Below, in pieces: positions 1 to 10,168 of a stretch of 22,495 nucleotides of DNA (position 1 is the first letter of the stretch; every line of letters starts with the position of its first letter). The stretch spans positions 1-22,495 of the forward strand of contig JBHJMP010001147.1 in the NCBI GenBank assembly GCA_043381765.1. The letters run 5' to 3'. The DNA is from Collodictyon triciliatum (lineage: Eukaryota; CRuMs). The notes beneath the pieces are model-generated. The model was not told the origin of the DNA, did not search any database, and worked only from the letters and a program-made list of their open reading frames with translations. Both the position numbers and the translations under genes were made by a program.

Positions 1-146
1 ATAAAAAAAAAAAAAAAAAAATAAAAATAAAAATAAAAATAAAAATAAAAATAAAAATAAAAATAAAAATAAAAATAAAAATAAAAATAAAAGTAAAGAT
101 AAAATAAAAATAAAGAATAAAAAAACCAAAAACCAAAAACCAAAAT
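1..146. repeat. AAAAAT / AAAAACC simple repeats
   Basis: A poly-A run gives way to about fifteen copies of an AAAAAT-type unit, then to several AAAAACC-like units. The repeat ends just 15 bases before the start codon of the first gene, so it occupies what should be its promoter or 5' UTR. Nothing else is visible here. Confidence 0.9.
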
Positions 147-160
147 TATAATGTTAAGAT

Positions 161-2819
161 ATGGAAAATCAAACAATTAATCCTCTCGATGTAGATATAC
201 CCACCGGAACTAAATACCTATTCCATGATGAGTTCAATGTCTACGAACCTGATGGCTACTCAAATGCAATCAAATATCCGTACGTATCTAAAGAAATAAT
301 GAAGCCAAATGGAGATATTACCTTAAGGATATCAAGCCAATCTGAGTCACCAATTTCCTACTGTTGCGAAACTGTCCTAACTCCCGAGGCAAACCAGTAT
401 GTTATCGAATTCCATGTTCTTTTTCCAGGTCTGTTAGTTGGCCTTATTCCTGAAGACTATGAAGAAGGTGTCTTACCTGGATTCGGTGAAAACTCTGTTG
501 CTTACGACGCAGAAAATGGTTTTATTATTTTTAACAGTAATATTGTTGAACATAATGCAGAAAAATGGGACACCTTTGGCTCTATGGTACGGTGCATCAC
601 AAACTTCCAAAAGGAGGAAGTCACGTTTAGCATTAACCAGCACACATACCATATCAGCATTCCGAATATGGGGAGTGTTAGATTCTTGCCGGTAGTATAT
701 TTCATGGGATACGGCTCTGCCGCAGAGATTAAGATTCGCCAGCGCCAAGGACATGTCACATTTCATCGGCAGCAGACCAACTTCTCCAACATTCCTATGC
801 AGGACACATTCGACGAAATAGAGCATCCAGATGTCAAAATGCATCCAGACAAGCTTTCTGTGTGTGTCTTGAAAGAGATAAATTCCCCTTGCTCCGTTCG
901 TAGCAATAAGGCCTGCGTTGATGATGGCCAAGGTATCCATTTCTTCGAGTTTGAGGTCGTCAATTTCGGCCGTGCGAAGAGTATAGTGGTCGGAGTTGGG
1001 CCGAAGCATCAACCATCTGGGGATGTGTACGGGTATTCGGATTACTCCATCGGGGTGGAGTTTGATGTCGGTAGAAGCAGAGCATATATCTCGGGCTGTT
1101 TGGCAGAGTTTGCTTACTTTCATTCATTTTTTTTAAAAAAAGAAATAAATATTTCATAGTAATATATTTTATTTTATTAGATTGCACAACCACGCTCTTC
1201 CATATACATACATGCACCACATGGCTCGATAAGTATGCCCACCCCCACTAATATTCCGAAATTATAGAGAAATTATATCGCGTGAGACAGTCTTCCCTCA
1301 TATTAAGAGCTCCTCTCCAACTTTGATTGGGGTCATAATTGACTTCAAAAATCGGCTTGTTGTTTTTTCTGTGGACGAATACACTTCTTCAAAACTTGTG
1401 GTACAGCTTCCGGCCGAACGTCTACCAGGATTTCGTCCTGGAATCACCCTCAAATATGAATCGCAGCTGGTTATCTTCAATCCTTCCCCAGTCCCGAGCA
1501 GCGGATTGAAGCTTAAATTACACCATATAAACGACACTATTTTTGACGATATAATAACCTACTTCGACGAAAAGCAAGAGAGCAGCGACATCGCAGGCTC
1601 CTCAAACCCCAATGCCCCTATCAACGGGTCCTTGAACACTGGTCCAATGTTTTCAAAATACCTTCTCTTTGAGAAAGCCTTGGGGTACTTCTGTTGTGGA
1701 AGAGCCAGCTCGTGAGTGCACTCCTCTCAAGAACGAATAAAATCATCCCATCGTCCCATCATCCCATCGTCCCATCATCCCATCGTCCCATCATCCCATC
1801 GTCCCATCATCCCATCGTCCCATCATCCCATCATCCCATCATCCCATCATCCCATCATCCCATCATCCCATCATCCTATCATCCCATCACCCCATCATCC
1901 CATCATCCTATCATCCCATCACCCCATCATCCCATCGTCCCATCATCCCATCATCCCATCATCCCATCACCCCATCATCTTATCATCCCATCATGGGAGC
2001 GAATATTCCTTCTGCAGATTAAATCATGCGGTAAGTACAACTGTGGAATTTATAACCAACGACATTTAAGAACGATCAAATCAAGCGACAGCCAAAGAAT
2101 CGCGATTCTGGCGTCAACACTCGCACAAACAAGACGTCAAAAGTTGAAATCGAAGCAGATCGGAACATCAAATGCGCAAAGAAGTACGATCTCGAGTTCT
2201 TGATCTGGGGGAGTTTGTTTGTTTGTTTGTTTGTTTGTTTGTTTGTTTGTTTGTTTGTTTGTTTGTTTGTTTGTTTGTTTGTTTGTTTGTTTGTTTGTTT
2301 GTTTGTTTNNNNNNNNNNNNNNNNNNNNNNNNNNNNNNNNNNNNNNNNNNNNNNNNNNNNNNNNNNNNNNNNNNNNNNNNNNNNNNNNNNNNNNNNNNNN
2401 NNNNNNNNNNNNNNNNNNNNNNNNNNNNNNNNNNNNNNNNNNNNNNNNNNNNNNNNNNNNNNNNNNNNNNNNNNNNNNNNNNNNNNNNNNNNNNNNNNNN
2501 NNNNNNNNNNNNNNNNNNNNNNNNNNNNNNNNNNNNNNNNNNNNNNNNNNNNNNNNNNNNNNNNNNNNNNNNNNNNNNNNNNNNNNNNNNNNNNNNNNNN
2601 NNNNNNNNNNNNNNNNNNNNNNNNNNNNNNNNNNNNNNNNNNNNNNNNNNNNNNNNNNNTTTTTTTTTGGGAGGCTCAGCTTCCAGCATTTAATTCACAG
2701 GGTGGTTCTCTAACACAAACCCAGGAGTCGACTTCAAAGGAATCCACCGTTCATCAAAGCCAAGTCGGCTCTGTTGTCAGATTTTCCTCTCCAAACGAAG
2801 CCAGAAATCCGACAAATAA
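161..2819 (+). CDS. double SPRY-domain protein, multi-exon, interrupted by assembly gap
   Basis: Likely a protein-interaction scaffold; its partner is unknown. The start ATG at 161 has an in-frame TAA directly upstream (155-157). Proposed exons are 161-1097, 1291-1711, 2018-2030 (a 13-nt microexon) and 2071-2212; all junctions are GT-AG and the phases agree. A last exon lies after the gap, probably from the acceptor at 2691-2700. The first SPRY-like domain is about residues 45-195 (LPGFGENSVAYDAENG, then a GSMVRC strand, then FLPVVYFMGYGSAAEIKI). The second is about residues 225-365 (IHFFEFEVV, YGYSDYSIGVEFD, then after the intron IGVIIDFKNRLVVF and LPGFRPGI). Exon 4 encodes a charged tail with KKYDLEFLI. 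After the gap the frame is ambiguous: joining in phase gives a short tail that stops at 2817-2819, while another frame stays open to 2874. AATAAA at 2815 and 2826 suits the transcript end. SPRY assignment is from motif recognition; the 3' end is inference. Confidence 0.75.
1098..1290 (+). other. intron 1 of the SPRY gene
   Basis: The donor GTTTGG is at 1098 and the acceptor GAGACAG ends at 1290, giving a phase-1 intron. It interrupts the second SPRY domain just after the AYISG strand, and translation resumes toward IGVIIDF. A competing pair (donor GTTTGC at 1110, acceptor TTAAGAG) would also keep the frame, so the exact junction is uncertain. Confidence 0.6.
1743..1994. repeat. 8-bp minisatellite (CCCATCAT / CCCATCGT)
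   Basis: About 31 tandem copies of an 8-bp unit alternate between CCCATCAT and CCCATCGT, with a few C-to-T variants such as CCTATCAT and CCCATCAC. The unit length is not a multiple of three, but all three forward frames are free of stops over the array, so it makes long Pro/Ser/His/Ile open frames. It starts about 30 bases after a strong donor (GTGAGT at 1712) and ends about 24 bases before an acceptor, so I place it inside an intron rather than in coding sequence. Confidence 0.92.
2018..2030 (+). other. 13-nt microexon of the SPRY gene
   Basis: Thirteen bases lie between the acceptor TTCTGCAG and the donor GTAAGT. The upstream exon ends in phase 2 and the downstream exon (2071) reads in phase 0. 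Only an inserted length of 3n+1 such as this one connects them. The following intron (2031-2070) is only 40 nt. Confidence 0.6.
2213..2308. repeat. GTTT tetranucleotide microsatellite
   Basis: Twenty-four perfect copies of GTTT run directly into the N gap. It begins at the likely donor site of the fourth SPRY-gene exon, so it is probably intronic. It encodes a meaningless Leu-Phe-Val-Cys repeat. Confidence 0.95.
2309..2659. other. assembly gap (N run)
   Basis: This is 351 unresolved bases flanked by the GTTT repeat on the left and a T run (2660-2668) on the right. The true size and any exon of the SPRY gene inside it are unknown. Confidence 0.99.
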
Positions 2820-2831
2820 ATATGTAATAAA
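2815..2831 (+). promoter_or_regulatory. tandem AATAAA polyadenylation signals
   Basis: AATAAA occurs at 2815-2820 and again at 2826-2831, at the 3' end of the SPRY gene and about 150 bases before the next start codon. The first overlaps the proposed stop codon. The hexamer is the standard eukaryotic signal; its use here is inferred. Confidence 0.45.
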
Positions 2832-2983
2832 GTACTATATGGAATATAAATTATCATGTATGCAAACAAGATAACGAGATTCAAAGATACCACAAAATAA
2901 ACAAGTAAGGTTCTTAACCAGCTCACACAAAGTTTCTTGCACCAAAAGTTACTGACGTATTTTAAAAGGTTGATACTAGTGCT

Positions 2984-5900
2984 ATGAACGAAGGGACAAC
3001 TCTTCGCTGGCCACCCCTCCAAGAATATGACATGGACGCTACATTACAGCGCTTTGAGTCATTTGCATCGACAGACGTTGATAAGCCGTTCTTTTCGCAG
3101 GATGTCATCCCACATTCCCATCTTGCGTCGTTGAGCGAGCCAAACAAAGGCTATGACTCACACAATTCTACAACGTACTCACACACATCATCCTTTGAAG
3201 TTGATGAAGCCCTTATGTCCGCTCGTCTGAGTGAGGAGATCAAGGAACTCATTAAAGAGCGCATCTCTTTGTTGAATGAAAAAGAGGACTTATCCAAAGA
3301 AATACTCGAACTGAAGCAAAAAAGACACGAAATGCATCTTCTGACCGGCCCTGAGAATACTATTCGGACAGAGTTGGAAAAATTGCAGTCAGACCATTCG
3401 CGCTTGAAGATTAACTATGAAAAAATTCGCATCGAATATGGGCTTTTGATAGAAGATAGACAAGAGGTGAGAGGAGAACGACCGTCGCCCAAAAGTCTAT
3501 TTCATCTACCCTAAATGTTTTCTTTTTTGTACAGAATGAAAGTACTCGTGCAAGCATAGGAGGTAAATCTGGAGCACATACACCAACATCGCTTGTAGAA
3601 ATCAATGATTTGAGAACGAAGCTGAAATTAGCAGAAGAAAAATTATCTCACTTGGAAAAATATGATAGCCATTCCAATCCCAGTATCCAGATGCACCCAA
3701 CCATGAAATCGACTGCCGATATTAGTAAATGGTATGTCCGAAATACGATTCATATTTAACTATGATGTTTTTTTTTTTTGAGTGCGTATTAGGCTGTAAT
3801 ATTACACTTATCGTGATACATTATCATGTTTTGAAATGACACACATTTCAAACACTAAAACGGCACCTTAATGAGAAAAGAAGAAAAATGCAATGCACTA
3901 TCTTAGGAAATCAAAATATATTAGTATAAAAAAGAATACACGCAAATCCACTCACATTTCGTGATATTTTTCATATTCAACCTATGAAGGCTCTCCCAGG
4001 TGGTCACCTCTTTGCAATATGTGCAGGACACAGCCAATTCTCAAATCAGTGGGTTGCGTGAGTTAAATGCTAAAGTAGGTTAAAGTTTCAATCCGTTTGA
4101 CTGGCACCAATAATTTTGTCATGCCTCCTATATCTCTCTTATTTTTATTCTTATGTTTTTTATCTTTCGTTATGAGCAGCCCTTCAATATTTACCACTAA
4201 CATATTCACTTACTGAAAGCTAAGTAATTGTACGACCTTCTGCAATAACCTTTATAAATTACTTGTGAAGAGCAAAGGAACGCCGAGTGATTCCGACCAT
4301 TTGATCTCTGGTGTTCTCGTTGCTTTGGAAAATATTCAGTTGAGATCTTTGAAGTCATCGAATATGTGTCGCGATATTTTACAAGCATCTATGGAGGAGG
4401 TTGGCTTTATCGCAATATTAAATTTCAGTTCATTTTTGTCGTTGCGAAGCTATTAATGCGGGTTCCATAATTAGGTCGGTAGAGAGGATACAATCACATC
4501 TGCGACATTGACAATGTAAATAGGCATTTATTTACAAACTCGAAATTTTTCACTCACTAAGTAACCATTTTTATCCTTTAAAATTAGCAGTGCACCATCA
4601 TACAAAGAGGCCAAACCCAAACGAACACAGGTTTTTTTTTTATATTCTCTTATAAAAAAAATTAGGCTGATATATTGTAATCTCAGTTACCAAAAGGGTA
4701 CTGACATGTCTTGCCATCCTCCTTTTCATTTACTCTATATACAATCAAAATGATTTATTGATTAACACATTTTCTCTAGATTCAATCACAGCCAGTGAGC
4801 GATAAGGAAAACCAGCATAAAAGTACGAGTAATATGCTCATACATCTTCTTGCACAAAAGTTGAAAGGAAGAATAAAAAAAAATGCTCATACATCTTCTA
4901 TGATTCAAATTTCACTTTGGATATTATAGACCTGTTTTTCTTTTCTTTTCGAAAGTTCAATTAAGTCCATTCTTTTCCCTTCGTCATGGCCTCCACTAAT
5001 TGTGAAAACTAAAAAGTAGGCAGCGGCATGTTTCCAGAGCAGTTGTATGAAACTTGTAACCAATTATCTCTACGTTTACGACTGTTTTTTCAGAGATTGG
5101 AGGAAAACTTCACAAAAATTCCTGTGTTTCTTCAAGAGATGGAGTCAGGAATAACAAACACTGTCAAGACACTCGACAGACAACTGCATGAATGTAGTAG
5201 ACAATCTGAGACGAACTTTGGCGCAGATGGGAAATCGGCCTATTCAACCATTCCAAGGCACAACGAAACTTTTGATCAAGGTTTTCCAACGCCTCCTAGT
5301 TCTCCACTCATGGGAAAAGGGACCCAATACAACGTTACGATGGTTGGAATCCAGAGAACGAGAGGTATGGATGGGCATTTTTGTTTACATAACTTGTGAA
5401 AAATAAACTACCAAATTTCTTTAAAAGGCGCAGTTTATGATGATGCCTTTCTAAATCTTGTAAATTGTGCTTCTAGACGCATCCCTATCTCCCGCTCGCC
5501 AAAGAAACTATGGTTTTGAAACAGACCCATCTCCACGAACAAGTTTATATCTGTTTTACATTTGATTTATGCGCACATATAATGCAACATCTTTGATATG
5601 ATGTTTATATTTTAATCGTTTCCTTCACTTTCATATACACCTGTAATCCCAGAAAGAAGCTTGGGCTCTACATCTACATCACCGAGTAATACGCTGTCAA
5701 CAAGTTCCATAAATGAGGTGATTCATAAGAATTACCCTGTTTTATACATCGTGTTGCCTGTTTTCTTCCCTATCTCACTCAATTAGAAACCCAGCCACGT
5801 CTTTTTCGAGTACAATGCGATACCTGATTATCCTTATATAATCGAAATTCACCACGTGATCTCCTAACTCTCAATTAAACAATAAATTCCACGAATCACT

Positions 5901-8900
5901 TTCGTCAATCAAGCTGAGTCGAGTCCTGACAACCGTTAGAGATTACATATTGCTTCCGAGAGGTGAAACTCAGGGGCTTCTCATTCCCCAACCCAACACA
6001 ATAGCCACCTTATTAGAGCGCTCATTAGAGATATTGCACGGTATAAAACTATCTCATACTCTTTTAATTATGGCGCTCCCTTTTTATTGTATTTTTCTTT
6101 ATTACAAATAATACAGTCATTCAGTCCAGATACTCCTATCTCGTTCTTTTTGAAGTTTACTATTTATTGCTATTTATTATTATTCCGTTGTAAACAGATG
6201 AGTCTATATCAAAAGTTGTCAAGGATTACGAGTTGTGTTCTAAAGAATTGGTGTCAACAAGGTATTTGTATAAGCACGAATATTGATTTTAATCATATGA
6301 GGAATCTCATTAAAATTAAGTACCACCCGATTACTTACTTTTTCATATGCATTTTTTAAACAGAGAATTATTGAGCAAACAATCAGTATCATACGAGAAG
6401 ACTATTGCTGCGCTAGAGGCCAAATGTGATGGCTTGTCAAACAAGGAGAAGAGTTTTGATGCACAAGTGAATGAATTGCAAGAGGGAATGGAAAGACTAA
6501 GATCGGAATGCAGTCAACTGATTCGCTTCTTTGATGCCTCTCAAACTGAGAAAGGTTGAGTTCTTTAGTTTTTTTTCCGCACTATTTCTTCTACCCTCCA
6601 CTCATCTAAACTGTTTCAGTGTTCATGCAGTTTCTATTCGAATATGCGACATATGCGTGAAAACATATTTCATATTTTTGAAGAAACTTTGCATATACTC
6701 ACATATACTCAATATCCTGGGTATGCATGGCACAGAGGCACTGCAGGAAACAATCAATCAATTAAAGGAAAATATAAGAGCCCTGGAAGAAAATGTATGA
6801 ATAATTTGGCGTTTGCCTTTTCTTTCTGTTTTCTTGATGTTTCATCTCGTTTCATGAAATAATGCCTGAACCACGACGATAGTGGAATTAAAATGATACA
6901 CCAAGTGTCTGTGATTATTTTTTTTCTCTGAGAAGGCATCACTCCCGCATGACATTTTGGATTCGCTCAGTTTGATTCATTTTGATGATATGATACCTTC
7001 AATTCAGAAGGTTCATTTCAAGAATATAGATAGACAAATGAATAATGTGGCAATATCAAAATGTATAGTTTATCGCTGAATTTTCTTATTATTCAAACAA
7101 ACACTATTTTCTTAACTTTCAAACTAAAGTTTACTCACTATTCAACTGACAATAGATAAAACACGACCTTTTGATTGCATCGTCCGACAATACCTGGAAG
7201 ACACAAATTGCTGAAATGATTTCTGTGGTCGGGCAGATGAAGGATATGTATTACTCGGAAAAGAATGACATGAATCAGCTCCTCTCGTCAAATGACATAA
7301 AGAGGTTTCTTGAAGAGAATATAATCGTCGATGAGATAAAAGCATTAGCTTGGAATGTCATTTTGAGGCCATCCCTTCCTTTTGTATCACTAACATTTAT
7401 TTGCATTACTTTCCTTCTAAAGCCACGAGATAGGTCAGCTGAAGGAGGAGCTTGAAGCAAAAAAGAAGGAGAATGAACAACTCCTCCATCACATCCAGAT
7501 AATAATTCAAGAAAAGTCCTCGACATCACAAGGACACGACCAACAAATCGGTATGAGGAAATAGAAAATTAAAACATGAATACGAAAACAACAATAATAA
7601 TACTATCTTATAATTCACATGATTATATTATAGACTTTTTTTATCACTCTACAAAGCACAAACAAGAATTACGCAATTTTCAACGGTAATCGTTCATTTC
7701 CTCAATGCTCCTTTTTTTTTTTTTTTTTCCATTAGCCATGCTATCAAACCAGTGTCGTTCGCTGATTGTGGAGATGGATAAGCTGAGCAATGAGGTTCAT
7801 CAGTCTAGGTCAACTTGTTCCATTTATGAAGTCGAGTGTTCAGAACTACGGAAAGCTAGAGCCGAAGACCATGATATCTATTTAAAACTACTCTCAAAGA
7901 TACAACAAGTTGTGGATACATCCAACCGGGAGAAAATAGACATAGAATCAGTAAAAATAATAATGATAATAATTCTGAATCTATCCACGAAAAATTACAA
8001 AGTCTACATTTTAAAATATTATCTTGGGAAGTGAATAATACTCTTGTGTCGTAGGTTCTTCGATTCTTAAAGGCGGGACTTAAGAGGAACACACGACCGC
8101 ACGGAATCGATTTGATGAGTCTCAATATTGACCCCATTCTGGCCAACTTATCCACCGCGCTATTAGATTGCAACCATATGAGGTGGAAATTAGAGGAAGA
8201 TAAACGAATAACCATGGCTGCCCTCAACGAAGTCTCTTCACACTACCGATTATTGGTAACAGTCCTTTTGCATTCACAACCAATATAATAATACGGTCTC
8301 TCTAACCAACCCACATCAAAATCGCCAGAAAGCTGAATCAGATGCGCAAAAATCTACAATTATTCAATTGCAAAATGTAAGCACAACTCCATTTCTATTC
8401 CCTGAATGATGATATGTAAAGCAATCTCTTCCATATTATCAGTTTCTACCACTCAAATTATTATCAGAAAAGAAAAGGATAGAAAAGAAACACTCGAATC
8501 AACAGGAAACATTTGCTTTTCCATATGTGAGACATTACACTAGACCATATCTCATCACCATACAAATCACTCTCATTAAACCCCCGTCCAGACGGTGGAG
8601 TCCGGCCGACTCACAGCCAGGTCAGCCAACCAGTTAAGCCAAGAGGCGCTCCATCGGGTGACTTCGCTCCAGGACGAACTCAACGACAAAATGACAAACC
8701 TCATGACCATGACCCACCAGCGCCAGAAACTGGAATCCCAAATTGCCACCTGGGACAGACCCTCACAGCCACGCGAGCCAACTTGGGCAAGAGCAGACGC
8801 CTCAAGGTATTCATCCGAGGCAGACCTCCCCTTGAGCGCCGCAGAAAGAGAGCCGCACGGCACAAGAAGCCACTCCGAGTCTGCATCTCCCGAGCGCAGC

Positions 8901-9710
8901 GGTCTTCTCACGGAACTGCAGCGATTGCAGGACCTGCTTCGCTCTCGACAGGACCCGCAACCAGGGCAGATGCCTCTTGCAAAACCACCCACAAATGACA
9001 ATCACAATCACAATCAAAATCACAATCGCCACCGCGTCCTGCAGGCACAGGTTGAGCTCTTGCAGCTGGAAAACCGCAATCTGCAGGAGCGCATCCACAC
9101 GGAGACGCAGCAACGCCGCCCATCGCCGCCCATCCCACCGCCTCAAAAGCCCGGGTTTCTCGAACAGAAGGCTGTGAGCCCAACATTCATCCACACGAGC
9201 GCCGCAGCGTCATCCTTCAGCTCTGCAAGCCAGTCCGACACAAGCGTTGACATCGTCCCACGCAGAGAAACTCATCAGCCCAGCACAGTCTCTTTGCGAA
9301 GGCCGGCATCTGCATCTGCATCTGCATCTGCAGAGGACACGCACCAAGGCATCCCATCAACGCACTCGCGCTCGCCCTTCTCTCAGGCTGCGGCGCGCCA
9401 GAGACACGCTTATCATTCTTATCAGAATCAGCAACCTACGAGCCCAGTCATGCATGTGCAGCGATACGCGTCCCACCACGAGGGCCCTGCCTCGAATCAG
9501 GCCGTGCGAATGGGCTCGAATCCTCCTGTCCGCCCTGCTTTGCCTCTGGACTCTGCCTCGCTTGGCCGGCCGTCTGCTGTATCGCCTCACATTGCGTCCT
9601 TGCATCGGGCTGATGGATTCGGTCTGCCAAAGACTCACGCAGCGTCCTTGCAGCAGCTGCAGGCCCTGCGTGACCGTCTGCAGTACTTCACAGAGAGGAA
9701 TCCCCGGTAA
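2984..9710 (+). CDS. large coiled-coil protein of unknown function, 22 exons, about 1341 aa
   Basis: I do not recognise a family. Proposed exons: 2984-3466, 3535-3731, 3990-4074, 4220-4399, 4475-4515, 4591-4630, 4780-4822, 5020-5364, 5477-5542, 5653-5717, 5787-5855, 5914-6040, 6198-6261, 6364-6554, 6736-6794, 6936-7010, 7156-7356, 7439-7550, 7736-7950, 8055-8255, 8329-8376 and 8592-9710. All joins are GT-AG, phases match at every junction, and the sum is 4026 nt, one open frame. A few acceptors use AAG and are less sure (3989, 4219, 5913, 6935). Residues 1-75 are Ser/Asp-rich; heptad-like helix starts near 76 (LSEEIKELIKERISLLNEKE) and recurs around 600-690, 780-880 and 975-1020. Ser/Pro linkers lie at about 400-530. 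The tail is Ser/Pro/Gln/His-rich, with an Asn-His run and a Ser-Ala run, and ends in a short helix. There is no signal peptide or membrane segment. A cytoskeletal, centrosomal or ciliary role is only a guess from the composition. Confidence 0.8.
8592..9710 (+). CDS. terminal exon of the coiled-coil gene, GC-richer
   Basis: This single 1119-base exon codes for residues 970-1341, more than a quarter of the protein; the other exons are 40-480 bases. The acceptor is GTCCAG at 8586-8591. It continues the phase-0 frame of the previous exon and ends at TAA 9708-9710. A coiled segment at the start (HRVTSLQDELNDKMTN) is followed by a disordered Ser/Pro/His/Gln region. Its base composition is clearly richer in G and C than the preceding introns and exons. 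Long antisense and out-of-frame open frames across it are by-products of that composition. Confidence 0.85.
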   Translation, partial: TVESGRLTARSANQLSQEALHRVTSLQDELNDKMTNLMTMTHQRQKLESQIATWDRPSQPREPTWARADASRYSSEADLPLSAAEREPHGTRSHSESASPERSGLLTELQRLQDLLRSRQDPQPGQMPLAKPPTNDNHNHNQNHNRHRVLQAQVELLQLENRNLQERIHTETQQRRPSPPIPPPQKPGFLEQKAVSPTFIHTSAAASSFSSASQSDTSVDIVPRRETHQPSTVSLRRPASASASASAEDTHQGIPSTHSRSPFSQAAARQRHAYHSYQNQQPTSPVMHVQRYASHHEGPASNQAVRMGSNPPVRPALPLDSASLGRPSAVSPHIASLHRADGFGLPKTHAASLQQLQALRDRLQYFTERNPR

Positions 9711-10168
9711 GGAGATGCGGCATAGAAAGAGAAGCACGGTTGATGAGGATGATGGGGTTCCGTTGGCGAGTGAGTGAATTGGCTTTGTGGGTTTGGCCCA
9801 TCCCCATTTCCATGTCATCTTGTCTCTCTGTGACCTCCTGTGCCGTGGATGAGGCGATGCAGCCTTGGCTTTGTCTTATCTTTTTCTCTCTCTTTTTTTC
9901 TTCTGTAAATTAAGTTATCAGTCGAGGAGAAATAAAGACTCTTGAATAACACTGCTTCTTTTCTTTTCTTTCTGCTGATTTTGTTCTTCGATTTCCTTGA
10001 TAGCTTTTTGGCTAGAGTCAATGCAATTTTTTCGCTACTGCATACAAGCTCAGGCACGAAGTTATGGTTGTTGGTGGGGAGGAAAAATTCAGAGTTTGTT
10101 GTGTGCTTTGGCAAATGTAGGCCATCTTTTCATTCTGTTGAGCCGCACCCTGAGGCGTTTGCCAGCGC
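9711..10168. other. convergent 3' spacer between coiled-coil gene and NDUFV2
   Basis: This spacer lies between the stop of the + strand coiled-coil gene and the stop of the - strand NDUFV2 gene, so it holds both 3' UTRs. AATAAA at 9931-9936 on the + strand is a good polyadenylation signal for the coiled-coil gene. Pyrimidine-rich stretches lie at 9880-9905 and 9955-9970. I see no other coding sequence. Confidence 0.7.
9931..9936 (+). promoter_or_regulatory. AATAAA polyadenylation signal of the coiled-coil gene
   Basis: A canonical hexamer sits 220 bases after the stop codon of the coiled-coil gene, in the convergent spacer. Position and strand fit; no transcript evidence is available here. 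Confidence 0.5.

Noticed and set aside
473-1123. 216-codon open frame on the - strand, antisense to the SPRY exon
   Set aside because: It lies wholly opposite a recognisable SPRY-coding frame, has no family features, and is explained as a shadow frame.
1743-1994. CRISPR-like array
   Set aside because: The 8-bp units are directly tandem with no spacers, in a eukaryotic gene.
1694-2203. Open frames with Pro-Ser-Ser-His-His-Pro-Ile repeats
   Set aside because: They arise from the 8-bp minisatellite, which sits between a strong donor and an acceptor and is better placed in an intron.
3732-3989. Alternative acceptor TCCCAG at 3999 for exon 3 of the coiled-coil gene
   Set aside because: It leaves the wrong phase and meets a stop; the AAG acceptor at 3989 keeps the open helical frame.
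8811-9194. Antisense and alternative-frame open frames across the last coiled-coil exon
   Set aside because: GC-rich sequence with few stops gives long shadow frames. Only the frame in phase with exon 21 continues the protein.
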